DNA of 64,000 bases from Cacajao melanocephalus (GCA_963573385.1 CAUYLG010047306.1:1-64000), one strand, 5' to 3'. Numbered from the stretch's first letter, positions 36,928 through 51,544 are shown. A program made the numbers and translations. Notes: generated by a model from the letters alone, not told the origin.

Positions 36928-37014
36928 GAAGTTTTACGTAATTATTTGCTTATTGGGAATGAGGAGGATGAACGAAAATTTAAAAAGGATTCACCAAGTC
37001 TTCCTTATAATAAA
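36928..37014 (+). CDS. Candidate 87-bp exon, owner unknown
   Basis: An 87-bp cassette is framed by a pyrimidine-rich tract ending in CATTAACAG (AG at 36926-36927) and a moderate donor GTAAAC at 37015. Two frames are open. Frame 1 (phase 0 to 0, 29 codons) gives a charged peptide containing NEEDERKFKKDSP. Frame 2 enters after one base and leaves in phase 2. That would join in frame to the dynein exon at 46794. Frame 1 would fit the phase-0 intron after the MBNL1 exon. I recognise neither reading as a known part of MBNL1 or of dynein heavy chain. It may be a real divergent dynein exon, a cassette exon, or a chance pairing of splice-like sites. Confidence 0.35.
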
Positions 37015-39388
37015 GTAAACTTTTAAGAGCATGTTTTGCCATAGAATTAGAAACTTAGAATTTCATAGTAACAGTGTATTCATCACCTTGTTTGGGGAGC
37101 AGATTTTCAGTATGATCACAGGAAAACACCTGTTTTGACACTCTGAAAAAGGTGCAGACATACGGGCAAACTCTGTGTAGGTGTAGAGTAAACAAGAATG
37201 CTTTGGCTAGCATCCTGCAAGGAGGTGGGTCTAAATGGTCTGCTCCAGCTTTTGCTGCTCTGCTGCTGCTAATATTGCTGGGAAGGAAAAATGGCTGACC
37301 TGGCATATCCATTACTCTTGGTGCTGCAGCAGTCACTCAGGAAATGTTGTTTAAGGGGAACCTTCTGGATCCTTTTCATGGCACCATGGCAAGAAGAAGC
37401 CGTATCTTATCTGTGGAAGATAAAGCATGGAGTTGGCTAATGGATGCTGGTGAGTGAATAAGGCAATTGGGGAGCCAGTTTACTAAGATACCATTTGGGT
37501 AGGCCTGCTCTCTCAAGGCCTGAGATGACATCCGTGGGAAATGGCCTCTGGTATTCTATATGTTAGAAACTGTTTTAGAGAGGAACTGTGGTTTTCACAT
37601 TAGTGATCTGATTTGTGATCCTGTACATGTTCCATAAATAAAGTTCTCACTTATTCTCTGCTTCACTACTTGAAATACTAATCCTGAAGTTTGTTCGCTA
37701 CTTCAGTAGATGGAGCATAATTTTCCAGGTAACTTCTTAGTCACTAATCCCTACTCTTGTTTTTTACTTGCACCATAGTGGTTTTTAAAAAATAACTTTG
37801 TAGTATATGAAAACAGTTATAATTAATGCTTTCAATTCTAAATGAGGACCTTTTTTCCACAAAAGTAGATTGTAGAATTTTAAACTAAATTATCTTTCCT
37901 TTTATGATTTATATGAGACACAAACGTGTCAATAGTTCACTTTTGTCTTTCATTAAAAAATTGGAAGAAATAAGAATTTTAAGTTAATCATAGAGATGTA
38001 GATTAAATTTTCTTAAAATTATTATTCTGTGGTTAATAGGTGTTCCATAAAAACTGTAACAGTTATGTTTGGGAATTTACAGTGGCATAGTAAAGATTCT
38101 GAAAAGTCATGGGGGAACAGACTTACATAACTTCAACTTTTAACAGATTTACGTGACCAACCCCCTGTCCCCCATTCTTCTTTTTGAAGAGTGCCTTTCC
38201 TCATGTGGCATTACCAGCCAGTATTTATCGAGCACCTACTATGTTGCTAGGCAAATTGGGTGCTGGAAATATAATTGTGAGCACGTTTGTCAAAAATTTC
38301 TCCCCTTGTGATGCTTAACAACAATTATGAAAACCTTTGTTTAGATGATCTGATCTTATGTAAGACACTTTAGTAACAACATAATTATTACAAATTATTA
38401 CGTTTTAAAAAGTCAAATTATTACATTTTTTAAAAGTTCAGCCTCCATTTGGATTCTTCCATAGAGGCTTATACAGTCTTTCTGTATTCAAACCTATCAC
38501 ATTGACATGATTATATTTAAAATAATAATACGTTTAGGTTGAAGCCAAAATCTAGACTTTGGCACTTGCCTGTATGATGAAAAAGTATTTTTAAAGGAAA
38601 ATTTAGATTCCTCATTCTCTTATAAGATCCCAGTTCCCTCAAATTGAAAATACTAAGTGCTTAGGCAGTACTTACCATGTTGTAAGGTAGGGGTTATTTC
38701 ATTTTATAACAATGTCTAACCCTTAGTGACGTATCAGACATAAGTAAGCTTTGCACAAGCAAGCATAGCTTTTATTTCCTGTGTCACTTAGAATATATAT
38801 TTTGCAGGTGAGGGGAGAAATATTTTTCCCAACACAGGATAGTTTGAGCCATTTGTCACCAAGTAAAATAGACTGCTATTACTATTTTAGTTATCTTAGA
38901 ACTAAATACCTTGGAATAGAAGAAATTATAAGTAGATGTAACCTAAAGTCAAGAATTACACCCATATAACTGCTTTTAGGCAGTAGCTTTTCTTCTTAAT
39001 TATTTATAGGTATAAAGTTCATGGTTAATTTGCTTTGAGTCTTGAAAAACTCAGAGCTCCTAAATGATCTTGATCATCTTTATTTTCGTCTCATACATAT
39101 TAGGAATTATTAAAGTCCTGTCAGAGTTTATACTGTGTCTCTGACTTGATTTTATCCAGCTAATCAAAGCAAAATTGTCTTAGTAGCACTTGTTTATAGC
39201 TGTTTAATATTTAATATTCAGTGGGCTCTGCAAGGTGAGTTCTTGAAGGCTTGTGAGTAGTTGAAGAGCTATGGATAGTGGTTAACAAGCTACCAGCATC
39301 TCCTTGGAAAACATAACATTATGAAGCAGAGATTCAGGAGAATCTAAGACAGTGAGTTTATCTGGCAATGCATCAAAACTAAATTAGT
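37015..39388 (+). other. Stretch without confirmed genes
   Basis: 37050-37660 is richer in GC than its surroundings and has a 93-codon minus-strand ORF (37055-37336) with no similarity I recognise, and an AATAAA near 37636. It may be an unidentified old repeat or LTR remnant. The remainder is AT-rich. A short MIR/L2-like piece near 38216-38300 (GCACCTACTATGTTGCTAGG) is visible. Confidence 0.5.
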
Positions 39389-39697
39389 TGGCCAAGCGAG
39401 GTGGCTCACGCCTATAATCCCAGCATTTTGGGAGGCCAAGGCAAGCAGGTCACTTGAGGTCAGGAGTTTGAGAGCAGCCTGGCCAACATGGTGAAACCAC
39501 ATCTCTACTAAAAATACAAATATTAGCTGGGCGTGGTGGCGCATGCCTGTAGTTCCAGCTACTCAGAAGGCTGGAGGCAGGAGAATTGCTTGAACCCAGG
39601 AGGTGGAGGTTGCAGTGAGCTGAGATTGCACCACTGTACTCCAGTTTGGGCAACAGAGTGAGACTGTCTCAAACAAACAAACAAAACAAACAAAAAA
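39389..39697 (+). mobile_element. Alu element, sense, full length
   Basis: GGCCAAGCGAGGTGGCTCAC through the AAACAAACAAAC-type tail. AluS-like. Confidence 0.95.
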
Positions 39698-42073
39698 ATC
39701 CAAACTAACTTAGTCATATTGTCTGTTCTTCTTCTTATCGTTTTTCTTTCTTCCATCTTTTGCTCTTCTCATGTGTCTGTACTCCTTATCTACTTGCCTC
39801 TCCTTTGTCTTCTTCTCACTGTATTCCTTCAGTCTGCCTCATCTGATCATAATAGAAAGTGATGAGTTTGATAAAATATGTATCATACTTATTAAAAACA
39901 ATAATTATTTCTCAATTTAAAAATCAGTTGTTTAACCTTCTCTTTGTCTTTCCATTTTCTCCTCTAATTCCCAATAATGTTGCCTTTTAATTTCTGCTGC
40001 CTTGTGGATCAGCACCCAGGGATTTTTTTTTTTTTTTGTATTTGTAAATTAACGATTGTGATGACAAGATATAGTATTTTTATGTAACTTATTAGATTTT
40101 GAATCTTAAATGCAGTAGGTATGCTATAATATATATTCCTTACTTTTCTTTCTAGAACTAAATCTCCATACCCACCTCATCTGTGTTTTTGGCTTATGTA
40201 TGGGATGCTAGAATGGCCTAACTCCATGTATTTTGTTGCATTTCTCCATTGCTTCTTGTGTTCTGGCGGGAATCTTGGTGATTCTTTTCAAGCACTACCT
40301 GAGCTCTGTGCCAGTTGTTCCTCTTCTCCCAGGGTCTTGCGCTGTGTGGTCATGTCTCCACTTCCTCAGCCCTGTCCATTGGCAGAACCTTGGGTTCTGT
40401 GATGGCTGCCTCTAAACCCTTGTGAGAGCGGGGAACATTCCTTCCCCTGCTGCTACAGTTGAGCACCATGCTGGGTACTATGTTGCCCTCTACACTTGCT
40501 TTCAGTTGTTAAGGCTTCCCAAGCTTTGGCTATGGCTCAGTGATCCTGCTGTCAAAACCCTGAAACTTTCCTAGCCTGGACACTCAGTGGTAGCAGCAGG
40601 TGTTGGGATTTCTCCAAGCCCCTAAGACTCTGGGTGGAAGATAATGGCTGTTTGACATAGACCTCAGGAGTTTTCAAAACACCGAGAAACCTCTCCAGAA
40701 GATATGTAAAGGTAAGATTCTGATTTCTCTAGGAAGTTGTTCTAGGAGCTCAAAACAAAACAAAACAAAACCTGTAGCTATGGATTTAATGTAAGCTAGT
40801 AGTTAGATAATGTCCTTGGGGAACTCTGTGTTTCATAATAGAACCAAAATATGAGTCTTAGATTAGGGAACTACTTCTTAAAAACACAGGAATTTTGTGT
40901 GAGATTCACATTAGTTTTATTTATATAAAATCTGGCATGGAACAGATTTTTAAATATTGTATTTCATTTTTTGATTCAGGATTTGTGAAGCACTTTTTCA
41001 CAATCTGTATTGTATATCTAGTAAGAGAAATCTTGTTGAGAATTAAAATGGTTAAGGATAAAATAGAAGTTACCTTTTCAAATGCCAATGTTTTATTTAC
41101 CTCTGTATTATTATTTAAAACCAAAAACATTAAATGAATATATCTTCAGATTCCTCAAGCTGAAATTCCTGAGTCCATTATTAATTCAAAGGAATTATAA
41201 GAGCAGTTAAGATCTTAGTAGTGCTAAGGATGCATTATTGTCCTTTGTCAAAAGTTACTGCTTAGTATTCTAAATATAGTGATTTCTTTTAATGCTTTAT
41301 TTTTAGTTTTCTAAAGGGGATTATTCCACTTGCCTCTACTCTTTGGGAAAAAAATTCACTACATATAGATACAAATAACCTTGATGAAGGATCTATGTGG
41401 AGAGGTGATAGGGGTGTGTGTGTATGAGGGGTAGGGGAGTGAGATCAGCAGAATCTTAAGTGAACAACACAAAACACCTCTTCAGTATTGTGATTTTTGT
41501 GGCAGCTGTTATTTAGTGCTCCCCTCCTTTTTTTCTTTAACCTTGCCTCTACTTTCAGGTATTTATCTGTGAAGTGATATTAAGACACCTGTTCTAATAT
41601 GAGATCATTGTTGTCCTTACTGTCAGTTCAGGTCTTCTTTTTTTTTGAACCCGTTTGTTTTCTTTTCATTATGAACATTATTCCTTAATTGACTTCCCCT
41701 CATTGAAATTAAGGCTATTAGCTTACTACAACATTGAAACCCTTTAATTTCAATGGCCAAAAATGCCACTTAATTTTTAAAAATAAAATGTTCACTAATA
41801 GCTGAACAAAATGAAAAATATCAATCTTTGGTAGTGTTTTTGAAGATACTTTTTATTTATAGTAAGCTTTATTTTTATTGACATTTCATTTAACATTATT
41901 TCAGAAAGTTCTGTGCTGTAAGATGAGCAAAAGAACAGATATCCCAAATCTCAAAGAGCTTTTTCTTTCATGTTCTTCTTCTGAGTAGGGCATAAGGTTT
42001 CAGGTTCCCCAGTGTTGACATCTAACATTGTATCCCTTGAGATTTTACCTATAGATACAGAAAAAGGAGATAA
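39698..42073 (+). other. Stretch without genes
   Basis: Includes a pyrimidine-rich start (39720-39840), a GC-richer patch at 40240-40700 without a recognisable gene, and AT-rich remainder. Short ORFs here (up to 80 codons) lack homology or splice context. Confidence 0.5.
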
Positions 42074-42368
42074 GGCCAGGCATGGTTGCTCCTCCCTGTA
42101 ATCTCAGCAATTTGGGACATCAAGACGGGAGGATTACTTGAGGCCAGAAGTTTAAGATCAGCCTGGGCAATACAGCAAGATACTGTCTCTTCAACAATAA
42201 AGAAAGAAAGAAACAACAACAAACAGGGCATGGTGGCAGGCACCTACAGTCCTAGTTACTCAGGAGACTGAGGCAGGAGTGTTGCTTGAGCCCAGAAGGT
42301 TGAGGCTGCAGGCATCACTGCACTCCAGCCTGGGCAATAGAGTAAGACTTTGTCTCAAAAACAAAAAG
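42074..42368 (+). mobile_element. Alu element, sense, old
   Basis: GGCCAGGCATGGTTGCTCCT through TTTGTCTCAAAAACAAAA, diverged with an expanded middle A-rich linker. AluJ-like. Confidence 0.93.
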
Positions 42369-42479
42369 AGGAGAGAATATTAACATGCAAAAATTGAACA
42401 ATAGTAATCTCTTGTGTTGTATATTTGACACCTCGATTGTAATGGCGATGACTGAGTTTTTTCCTTCCAAGTTCAGTTT

Positions 42480-43010
42480 CGGTTTTTGTTTTTGTTTTTT
42501 ATTTAAGTAAAATGTGAAAATATAGCCTTATTTTTCAGAATATATTAAAAATCGTGGAAGTTTGGAGATTTTTAATTCTTTGTAAGTCCAAGCTGAGACG
42601 TGGCTACAACTGACAGGATCTGTTCACCGTACATACTTCTAAGTTTGCAAACTATCAGCAGTCACCTGCAACTAAACTCACAACTATACATTTCCCGGAA
42701 GGATAGAATTTTATTCCCATAATGCCTAGCAAGATCCCAGATGTAAATAGGAAAACTCAAATGTTCCTTTGGGTCTTGTGACAGCTGATAAGCACCCAGG
42801 CTTGCTAACTCACTGAAGAAGAACCCAGCAGAGGGGGACTGGACAGTACCTGCTTTTACATAGCCACTGATGCCACCTAAAGCAGCCAGTGCTGCATAGA
42901 CAAAGCCAAGCCAGTATAAAGCCACCAGTGGGCCAGGGTCCTTCTGCATTGTTCTCTTCTAATTCTCACCAGGCAGGAGATTGCAGCAGGCCTGCACCTA
43001 TACCACTTTC
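42480..43010 (-). pseudogene. Processed pseudogene of TMEM14 family (TMEM14C-like)
   Basis: Read on the minus strand from an ATG at 42947-42949, the first ~66 codons are clearly TMEM14. They retain the family segment GISGYVKAG and the motif LGAYQLSQDP; LSQDP points to TMEM14C and not TMEM14B. TMEM14C is a small multi-pass mitochondrial inner-membrane protein needed for porphyrin import and heme synthesis. After the LSQDP motif the frame is lost through indels, although the nucleotide similarity continues through the rest of the coding region and into the 3' UTR. That UTR text (ending near 42545) leads to an A-rich tail, seen as T-rich sequence at 42483-42506 on the + strand. There are no introns, so this is a retrocopy. 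A 5' UTR remnant extends to about 43010. Not expected to make protein. Confidence 0.88.
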
Positions 43011-44009
43011 CTGAAGGTCTGGGTGAATTGATGAGGGGACACAAACTATAGGACGCTTATTTTTTAAAACAAAAAGATTGTTAAAGCATTTTATTCACAC
43101 ATGAAAATATTCAAGTTTATTCCCTCTAGACCTCAAAGTATAACTAAATGAAGCGTTTTGAAGTCTTTATAGTGCATTAAAATGGGCCATTCTTTCATAT
43201 GTAGAAACAGAAAAGTAAAATTTTCATGCTTTTATTCTTAACATTTATAGTGAGTTTACAGTTTTTAAAAATGTGTGACACAGTCTCAAGCTAGTAGTTA
43301 GCATTATTTGCAAGTTGGCCTATTTTTACTTTTCTATTTCTAGAGCTCTTATTCCCTTGGGACAAGAAATGAAATGAATATAAGAACGTAAATTATGAAT
43401 TCTCTTTCTTGGAAGTTCAATGTGAAGAAATAGTTTAAGTACTTTTGGAGTGGGAATTTATAACACTTATTTCACAAAGAGTATGACGTACTTAATCACT
43501 GAAAGTCTTAGAAGTGAGTGTTAATTCTCAAAATAAGGATTCAATCCCAATCATAATTTCTATGAGAATTTCTGCCATCACTCAGTTCATAAGACTGTAT
43601 TTCTCAATTCCCGTTGTTTACTCTCTCCCTTCTATTCTGTTCTGTTCTTGGAGAGCGTGGGAGCTGTTCATACCAGTAGGCAATGAGCAGAATATTTATA
43701 GTTGAGATTGAGAAAAGTCAAATATAAGCCTTTTATGATATAATTATTTCCTTTGTTGTAATAAATAAAATGTCTTGCCTCATTAGGCGTATCCATGTAG
43801 AAAATAAATTTAAAAATACGATGTGTACAGAGCAACTAAAAGAGATGACAAATATAGCAATGAGCCCAGATAGTGACATTTTTGATGCTTTAGAGGAGTT
43901 TTTCACTTCAAAAACAAAATACTCCTGTTCATTATTTTTATGTGGAAATAAAAGCTCACTGAATCAGAATTATTCAAAATAAAAAGAATCTCTTTAGTGA
44001 ATTGTAATA

Positions 44010-44265
44010 ATATATTGATTACCTACTACCTTTGGTCCTGTTACAGTGATTGTCTTATTTATTCTTCACAAAAACACCTTGAGGCAGTATTATTTCACCT
44101 TTACAAATGAAGAAACTGATAGCAAGAGAAAGCAGATAACCAACCCAAGGCCTCATAGCTGGATACAAGGATTCAAACTCAGGACTTGTGGCTCCAGAGT
44201 CCATTCATTTTTAGAGGTCCTCGTAAGTTGTAAATCTGGCAGTGAGTGCCAGTTCCCACAGTCCT
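44010..44265 (-). mobile_element. MIR element
   Basis: Antisense MIR: ATTACCTACTACC, TTTACAAATGAAGAAACTGA, GGCCTCATAGCTGGATACAA, GGCTCCAGAGTCCATTCATT. Confidence 0.82.
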
Positions 44266-44344
44266 AACCCTTTTCATATCATGGTACCAGCAAGGGGATT
44301 CTGTCTGAACCTCCTTCCAACTCAATTTTGGATTGCCATTCACT

Positions 44345-44520
44345 TACTGGCTATTTGACCTATCCTCTCTTAGCAATAATCTTACCCTGTCTAAAATATG
44401 AATAATATTATCTCCTTCTCAAGGTTTTAATGAAGTTTTAATTTTATGAGACTGCCTATGCCAAGCACTTAGCACAATGGCTAGCATATGGAAAATAGCC
44501 AGTAAATTGTTGATGTTATT
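44345..44520 (+). mobile_element. MIR element
   Basis: Sense MIR: GGCTATTTGACCTATCC, AATATTATCTCCTTCTCAAG, CCAAGCACTTAGCACAATGG and a GTAAATTGTTGATGTTATTA end. Confidence 0.72.
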
Positions 44521-44608
44521 ATGTAATGTTCCCGAGGTCACACAACTAGAAAAAGATTGAGTCAGAGCTCAGGCCCAACTCTGTCTTACTGGAAAACTAA
44601 ACAAAACT

Positions 44609-44613
<5 letters not shown>

Positions 44614-44650
<37 letters not shown>
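44614..44650. repeat. (AC)n microsatellite
   Basis: About 18 uninterrupted AC units. Confidence 0.95.
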
Positions 44651-44651
<1 letters not shown>

Positions 44652-44789
44652 TCTCACAAACAACAGGACCAACAAAGCAAAACTCATGCTCTTGCTGGAT
44701 TATAACACTACCTCTCAACTCTAAACGTACCTTTTATGATAAGTAAATAAGGATGGGCATGTATGCTGAAGGGATAAGTAGCATAGTTT

Positions 44790-44960
44790 AGTGGTTTAGG
44801 GCAAACTTTCAAATTGAGGCATCCAGTGTGTGACAGTAAACAAGTTACTTAACCCCTCTAAGGTTCACTAACTACATATTAAACTAAAAATAGTATCAGT
44901 TGTATTGCATTATCATGGACAATAAATGATACTAATACATTTAAAGAGCTCCAGTAAATA
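44790..44960 (+). mobile_element. MIR element
   Basis: Sense MIR-like: GTGTGACAGTAAACAAGTTA, CTTAACCCCTCTAAGGTTCA, then a diverged 3' part ending near GTAAATATTGGCTTT. Confidence 0.65.
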
Positions 44961-45017
44961 TTGGCTTTTAGTAATTGATAAAAGTATCAATGTTACTTTA
45001 AAAAAATATTTACCTCG

Positions 45018-46355
45018 GAAGTAACACCACACAGCTACAACCATCTGATCTTTGACAAACCTGACAAAAACAAGCAATGGGGAAAGAATTCCCTGTTTAA
45101 TAATTGGTGTTGGGAAGACTGGCTAGCCATGTGCAGAAAGGTGAAATTGGAACCCTTCCTTACACCTTACACTAAAATTAACTCCAGATGGATTAAATAT
45201 TTAAATATAAGACCTAACACCATATAAACCCTAGAAGAAAACCTGGGCCATACCATTTGGGACATAGGTATAGGCAAGGACTTCATGACTAAAACACGAA
45301 AAGCAATGGCAACAAAAGCAAAAATAGACAAATGGGATCTGATTAAACTTAAGAGTTTCTGCACAGCAAAAGAAACAATCGTTAGAGTGAACCAGCAACC
45401 AACAGAATGGGAACAAGTTTTTGCAAGCCTACCCATCTGACAGAGGGCTAATGTCCAGAATCTACAAAGAGCAAAAGCATATTTACAAGAATAAAACAAA
45501 CAACCTCATCCAAAAGTGGGTGAAGGATATGAACAGACACTTTTCAAAAGAATATATTTATGCGGCCAACAAACATAAGAAAAAATGCTCATCATCACAG
45601 GTCATTAGAGAAATGCAAATCAAAACTACATTGAGATACCATCTTACACGAGTTAGAATGGCGATCATTAAAAGATCTGGAGACCACAGATGCTGGAGAG
45701 GATGTGAAGAAATAGGAACACTTTTACACTGTTGGTGGGAGTGTAAATTAGTTCAACCATTGTGGAAGACAGTATGACGATTCCTTAAGGATCTAGAAAT
45801 AGAAATACCATTTGACCCAGCAGTCCCATTACTTTGGGCATATACCCAAAGGATTATAAATCATTCTGTTATAAAGACACATGCACATGTATGTTCATTG
45901 CCGCACTGTTTACAATAGAAAAGACCTGGAACCAACCCAAATGTCCATCAATGATAGAATGGACAAAGAAAATGTGGCACATATACACCATGGAATACTA
46001 TGCAGCCATAAAAAAGGATGAGTTCATGTCCTTTGTAGGGACATGGATGAATCTGAAACCATCATTCTCAGCAAACTGACACAAGAACCGAAAACCAAAC
46101 ACTGCATATTCTCACTCATAGGCGGGAGTTGAACAATGCGAACACATGGACACAGGGAGGGGAACATCACACACTGGGGTCTGTTGGGGGGTGGGGGGAC
46201 TAGAGGAGGGATAGCAGGGCGTGGGGAGATTCGGGAGGGATAACATTAGGAGAAATACCTAATATAGGTGATGGGATAGATGTAGCAAACCATCATGCCA
46301 TGTGTATACCTATGTAACAGACCTGCACATGTACCCCAGAACTTAAAGTATGATT
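45018..46355 (+). mobile_element. L1 3' end, sense (about 1.3 kb)
   Basis: 5'-truncated L1 starting inside ORF2 (ACAGCTACAACCATCTGATC). It carries the ORF2 C-terminal region and the 3' UTR with its G-rich tract near 46175-46230, and ends at CCCAGAACTTAAAGTATG. ORF2 is broken into two short frames (45421-45777 and 45834-46079). Primate L1PA-type by appearance. Dead copy. Confidence 0.95.
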
Positions 46356-46793
46356 TTAAAAATGCAAATATCTTAGTTAGAAGTACCACATTAAAATGTT
46401 AATAATTGGTACATAACAGAATGTGATATGAGCTTAAACTGAATATAAATTAATAATAACTACCATTTATTAGGTAAAAAAAAAAAAAAATCCAATGAGA
46501 ACTCCAAAACTGTTTCGTAACACAATTTGTTTATCTTGTAAATACCATTTTACATAAAACTTATTTATTGTATAAATTCATGATTTTGATACCAGAATTT
46601 TCTAAAGTACTTTCATATGTTTTCTGCATAGTTTTCCAAATTAAGATCTAGAAAAACCGAAAAGCAGTAGTAGTCCTTTGGCCCATGAATATTATTAAAG
46701 TATGTAGAAAATTTAGTCTACAGGCTTGTCAAAGGACTGAAATATGAATTAAAAAATAATTCTTCATGATATTATTTTTGAAACAATTTTTAG

Positions 46794-46868
46794 GAAAATT
46801 CGTGTAAGAAGTGCTGTAGAACAGTGGCTGCTAAATGTAGAAAAAAGCATGTTCGATGTGCTAAAAAA
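46794..46868 (+). CDS. DNAH14: Dynein heavy chain exon A (end of linker), probably DNAH14
   Basis: Axonemal dynein heavy chains are ATP-driven minus-end microtubule motors of the ciliary axoneme. The acceptor TTTTTAG precedes 46794 and the donor GTAAGT starts at 46869. The exon enters after one base (completing a codon) and ends with two bases of a codon. It encodes IRVRSAVEQWLLNVEKSMFD-type sequence, the conserved VE.WL..VE..M segment at the end of the linker just before AAA1. It splices in frame to exon B at 51011. Recognition as a dynein heavy chain is firm. The choice of DNAH14 over other paralogues is from memory. The exon immediately upstream was not identified; the 36928 cassette is a phase-compatible candidate. 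Confidence 0.85.
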
Positions 46869-47540
46869 GTAAGTACAATTTTCAAATCCTAAAATTATAT
46901 GTTTTACATGTATAGACACATTTTTTAAAACTTATCGACTAATCTAAGTGAGAAATACCCAGAAAAGAATATGGAATCAAATCTCTTATGAAATGGGTTT
47001 TGATGGAACATGATGGCACATGATGACCAAATAAAAAATAATCATTTTTACAGTGTAACTGTCAGTTTGAGAGTGTTTACATGGAAAAGCTTCAGATAGT
47101 TTTGTGTACGTTCAGATTCAACTGTACTGTATACAAAGCTGGCCGGGATCTGAACTCTGCTCAGTAGGGCTCCAGTTTTAGCACACCTCACTAGCTTGCA
47201 TTTTGGTTCTACTTTTACTTCTAGGATTGTTTATTTGGTTGGGTCTTTCTAATGTTCTCCTTTCCATATTTAAGTCTATCATTGCATCTGTTTAGAATCA
47301 AGGAAAAAACCTCAGAGTGTGAACTTTCAAAACTAATTTGACTTGAAGTGTTATGTTGTATTTCTAATGATTCATTGTTGGTTATAGAAAGGCTATTGAT
47401 GTTTAGGTTTTCACATCTATAGTTGTTAATATTATTATTGAAGGCCAATACAAGGTTTCTAGAGCAGAGAAGATTATTATTTACTTACATAAATAACCAT
47501 TCTGGCTCTCCTTGTCCTCAATTCTTGTAACCACCTTGGT
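46869..47540 (+). other. Dynein intron sequence
   Basis: Non-coding, with no recognised repeat until the LTR at about 47545. ORFs here are short and antisense. Confidence 0.55.
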
Positions 47541-47544
47541 TCAC

Positions 47545-48252
47545 CTTGCCTGCTGCCTAGACAGAGGCAATTTATCAAGGTGGGGGAATTTGAATGGAGA
47601 AAGACTAATTCACACAGAGCCAGCTGTGTGAGAGACCGGAGTTTTACTATTACTCAAATCAGTCTCCCGAGAATTTGGGGATCAGAGTTTTAAGGATAAT
47701 TTGGCAGGTAGGGGCTCGGGAAGTGGGGAGTGCTAATTGGTCAGGTTGGAGATGGAATCATAGGGGGGTCAAAGTGAGGTTTCTTGCTGTCTTCTGTTCC
47801 TGGTTGGGATCCCAGAACTTGTTGAGCCAGATTACCAAATTGAGTGGTGTAAGCTGATCCAACAAGTGCAATATCTGCAAAATATCTCAAGCACTGATCT
47901 TAGGTTTTGCAATAGTTATGTTATTCCCAGGAACAATTTTGGGAGGTTCAGACTCTTGCAGCAAGAGGCTACATGACCCCTAAACCATAATTTCTAATAT
48001 TGTAGCTAATTTGTTAGTCCTACAAAGGCAGACTGGTTCCCAGGCAAGACAGGTCTTTTCAGAAAAGCGTTATTATCAGTTTTGTTTCAGAATCAAACTA
48101 TAAACTAAATTCCTTCCCAAGGTTAGTTCAGCCTACACCCAGTAATGAACAAGGACAGTTTAGAGGTAAGAATCAAGATTAAGTTAGCTATGTCCGATCT
48201 CTTTCACTGTCATAATTTCCTAAGTTATAATTTTTGCCAATGCAATTTCAAT
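47545..48252 (-). mobile_element. Solitary endogenous retrovirus LTR, antisense
   Basis: About 0.7 kb of LTR-like text that I recognise as a common primate ERV LTR. On the minus strand it begins TGAAATTGCATTGGC near 48252 and runs to the CAGGCAAGG area near 47545. On the + strand it includes CACACAGAGCCAGCTGTGTG and AATTTGGGGATCAGAG. No internal retroviral genes flank it. The exact LTR family is not resolved. Confidence 0.7.
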
Positions 48253-48654
48253 CTTACCCCTGGGGTGATGTGATAAGGACCAGATGTTATATGTGAGAGA
48301 GATTTCTATAGGCAGGAAACCTTGAAAAAAATGAATCTGGGCATTTAAGTAAAAAAGACAACCAGTTTTTCATTTGTTGTCGTAGGATTTTTCTGGTTAG
48401 ACAATTATATCATTTGCTAATAATGATAGTCCTGTCTCTTCCTTTGTAATTCTCTTTAAATGCTATTTTTTCATGTTGTTTTAGATGCAAATTTTATATA
48501 ACATTAAAAAGTACAACTGACAGCATCCTTTTTTGTTCTTAATTTTATTGGAAAAACTTCTAGTGTTTGACCATGATGCATAGGTTTCTGGAATATACAC
48601 CTTATCAAACTGAAGATATTTCATCCTATTCAGTTTGCAGTTTTAAAGAGATTT

Positions 48655-49136
48655 AAGTTATTTTTAATTTGTAATTGAGAAATAATAATTGTATATATTA
48701 TGGCATACACTGTGATGTTTTGATACATATATACAATGTAGAATGATTAATTCAAGCTAATTAATATACTCATCGCCTCACATACTTATTTTTTGTAATG
48801 AAAACATTTCAAATTTACACTTTTAGCTATTGTAAACATACATTATCATAAACTATAGTGACCTACTGTGCAGTAGATTGCTAAAACTTATTCCTCCTAA
48901 CTGAAACTTTGTACCCTTAGACTAACTTCTCCCCTTTCCCCATCCCTCCCCACTTTCACTCTCTGATTAACACCATTCTACTCTCTACTTTTGTGAATAG
49001 AGAATGTGTTTTAGATTCCATATGTAAATGAGATCATACAATATTTGTCTTTCTTGGCCTGGCTTATTTCACTTAGCATACATAATGTCCTCCAGGGTTA
49101 TCCATGTTATCACAAATGATAGAATTTACCTCTTTT
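48655..49136 (-). mobile_element. L1 fragment (old, 3' region), antisense
   Basis: Antisense L1M/L1PB-like 3' text: TTGAGAAATAATAATTGTAT, ACTTATTCCTCCTAACTG, CTTGGCCTGGCTTATTTCAC, ATAATGTCCTCCAGGGTTAT. It is interrupted at its end by the Alu at 49137. Confidence 0.82.
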
Positions 49137-51010
<1,874 letters not shown>

Positions 51011-51098
51011 ATTTGTAAGCCAAGGGATTGAAGATTGGAACTGCCAGATGTTTTCCCTATGGGTGTTATCTCATCCAGGACAAGTGGTACTTACTGTG
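51011..51098 (+). CDS. DNAH14: Dynein heavy chain exon B, probably DNAH14
   Basis: The acceptor AATTTATAG ends at 51010 and the donor GTAAGT starts at 51099. One base completes the lysine codon begun in exon A, and 29 codons follow ending in phase 0. The peptide includes FSLWVLSHPGQVVLTV, matching the dynein signature around HPGQV.L.VSQI in the region leading to AAA1. Only 30 bp separate its donor from the Tigger1 element at 51129, so the intron begins with ancient transposon sequence. No stop, frameshift or missing splice dinucleotide is seen. Confidence 0.9.
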
Positions 51099-51229
51099 GT
51101 AAGTTAATGCTGCTTTGATGTATGTATACAGGCACACCTCAGAGATATTGTAGGTTTAATTTCAGAGCACTGCAATAAAGATGATATTGCAATAAAGTGA
51201 GTCATGAATTTTTTCTCCAGGGCATATAA

Positions 51230-51544
<315 letters not shown>

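Larger units (their letters stand above)
43011..45017 (+). other. Stretch without genes
   Basis: Contains three MIR relics (44010-44265, 44345-44520, 44790-44960) and a CA repeat at 44614-44650. No coding exon recognised. Confidence 0.6.

Noticed and set aside
37055..37336. 93-codon minus-strand ORF in a GC-richer patch
   Set aside because: I could not match it to any protein; without a search it is not supportable as a gene or named pseudogene.
46175..46230. G-rich tract with possible G-quadruplex
   Set aside because: A standard feature of the L1 3' UTR, not a new signal.
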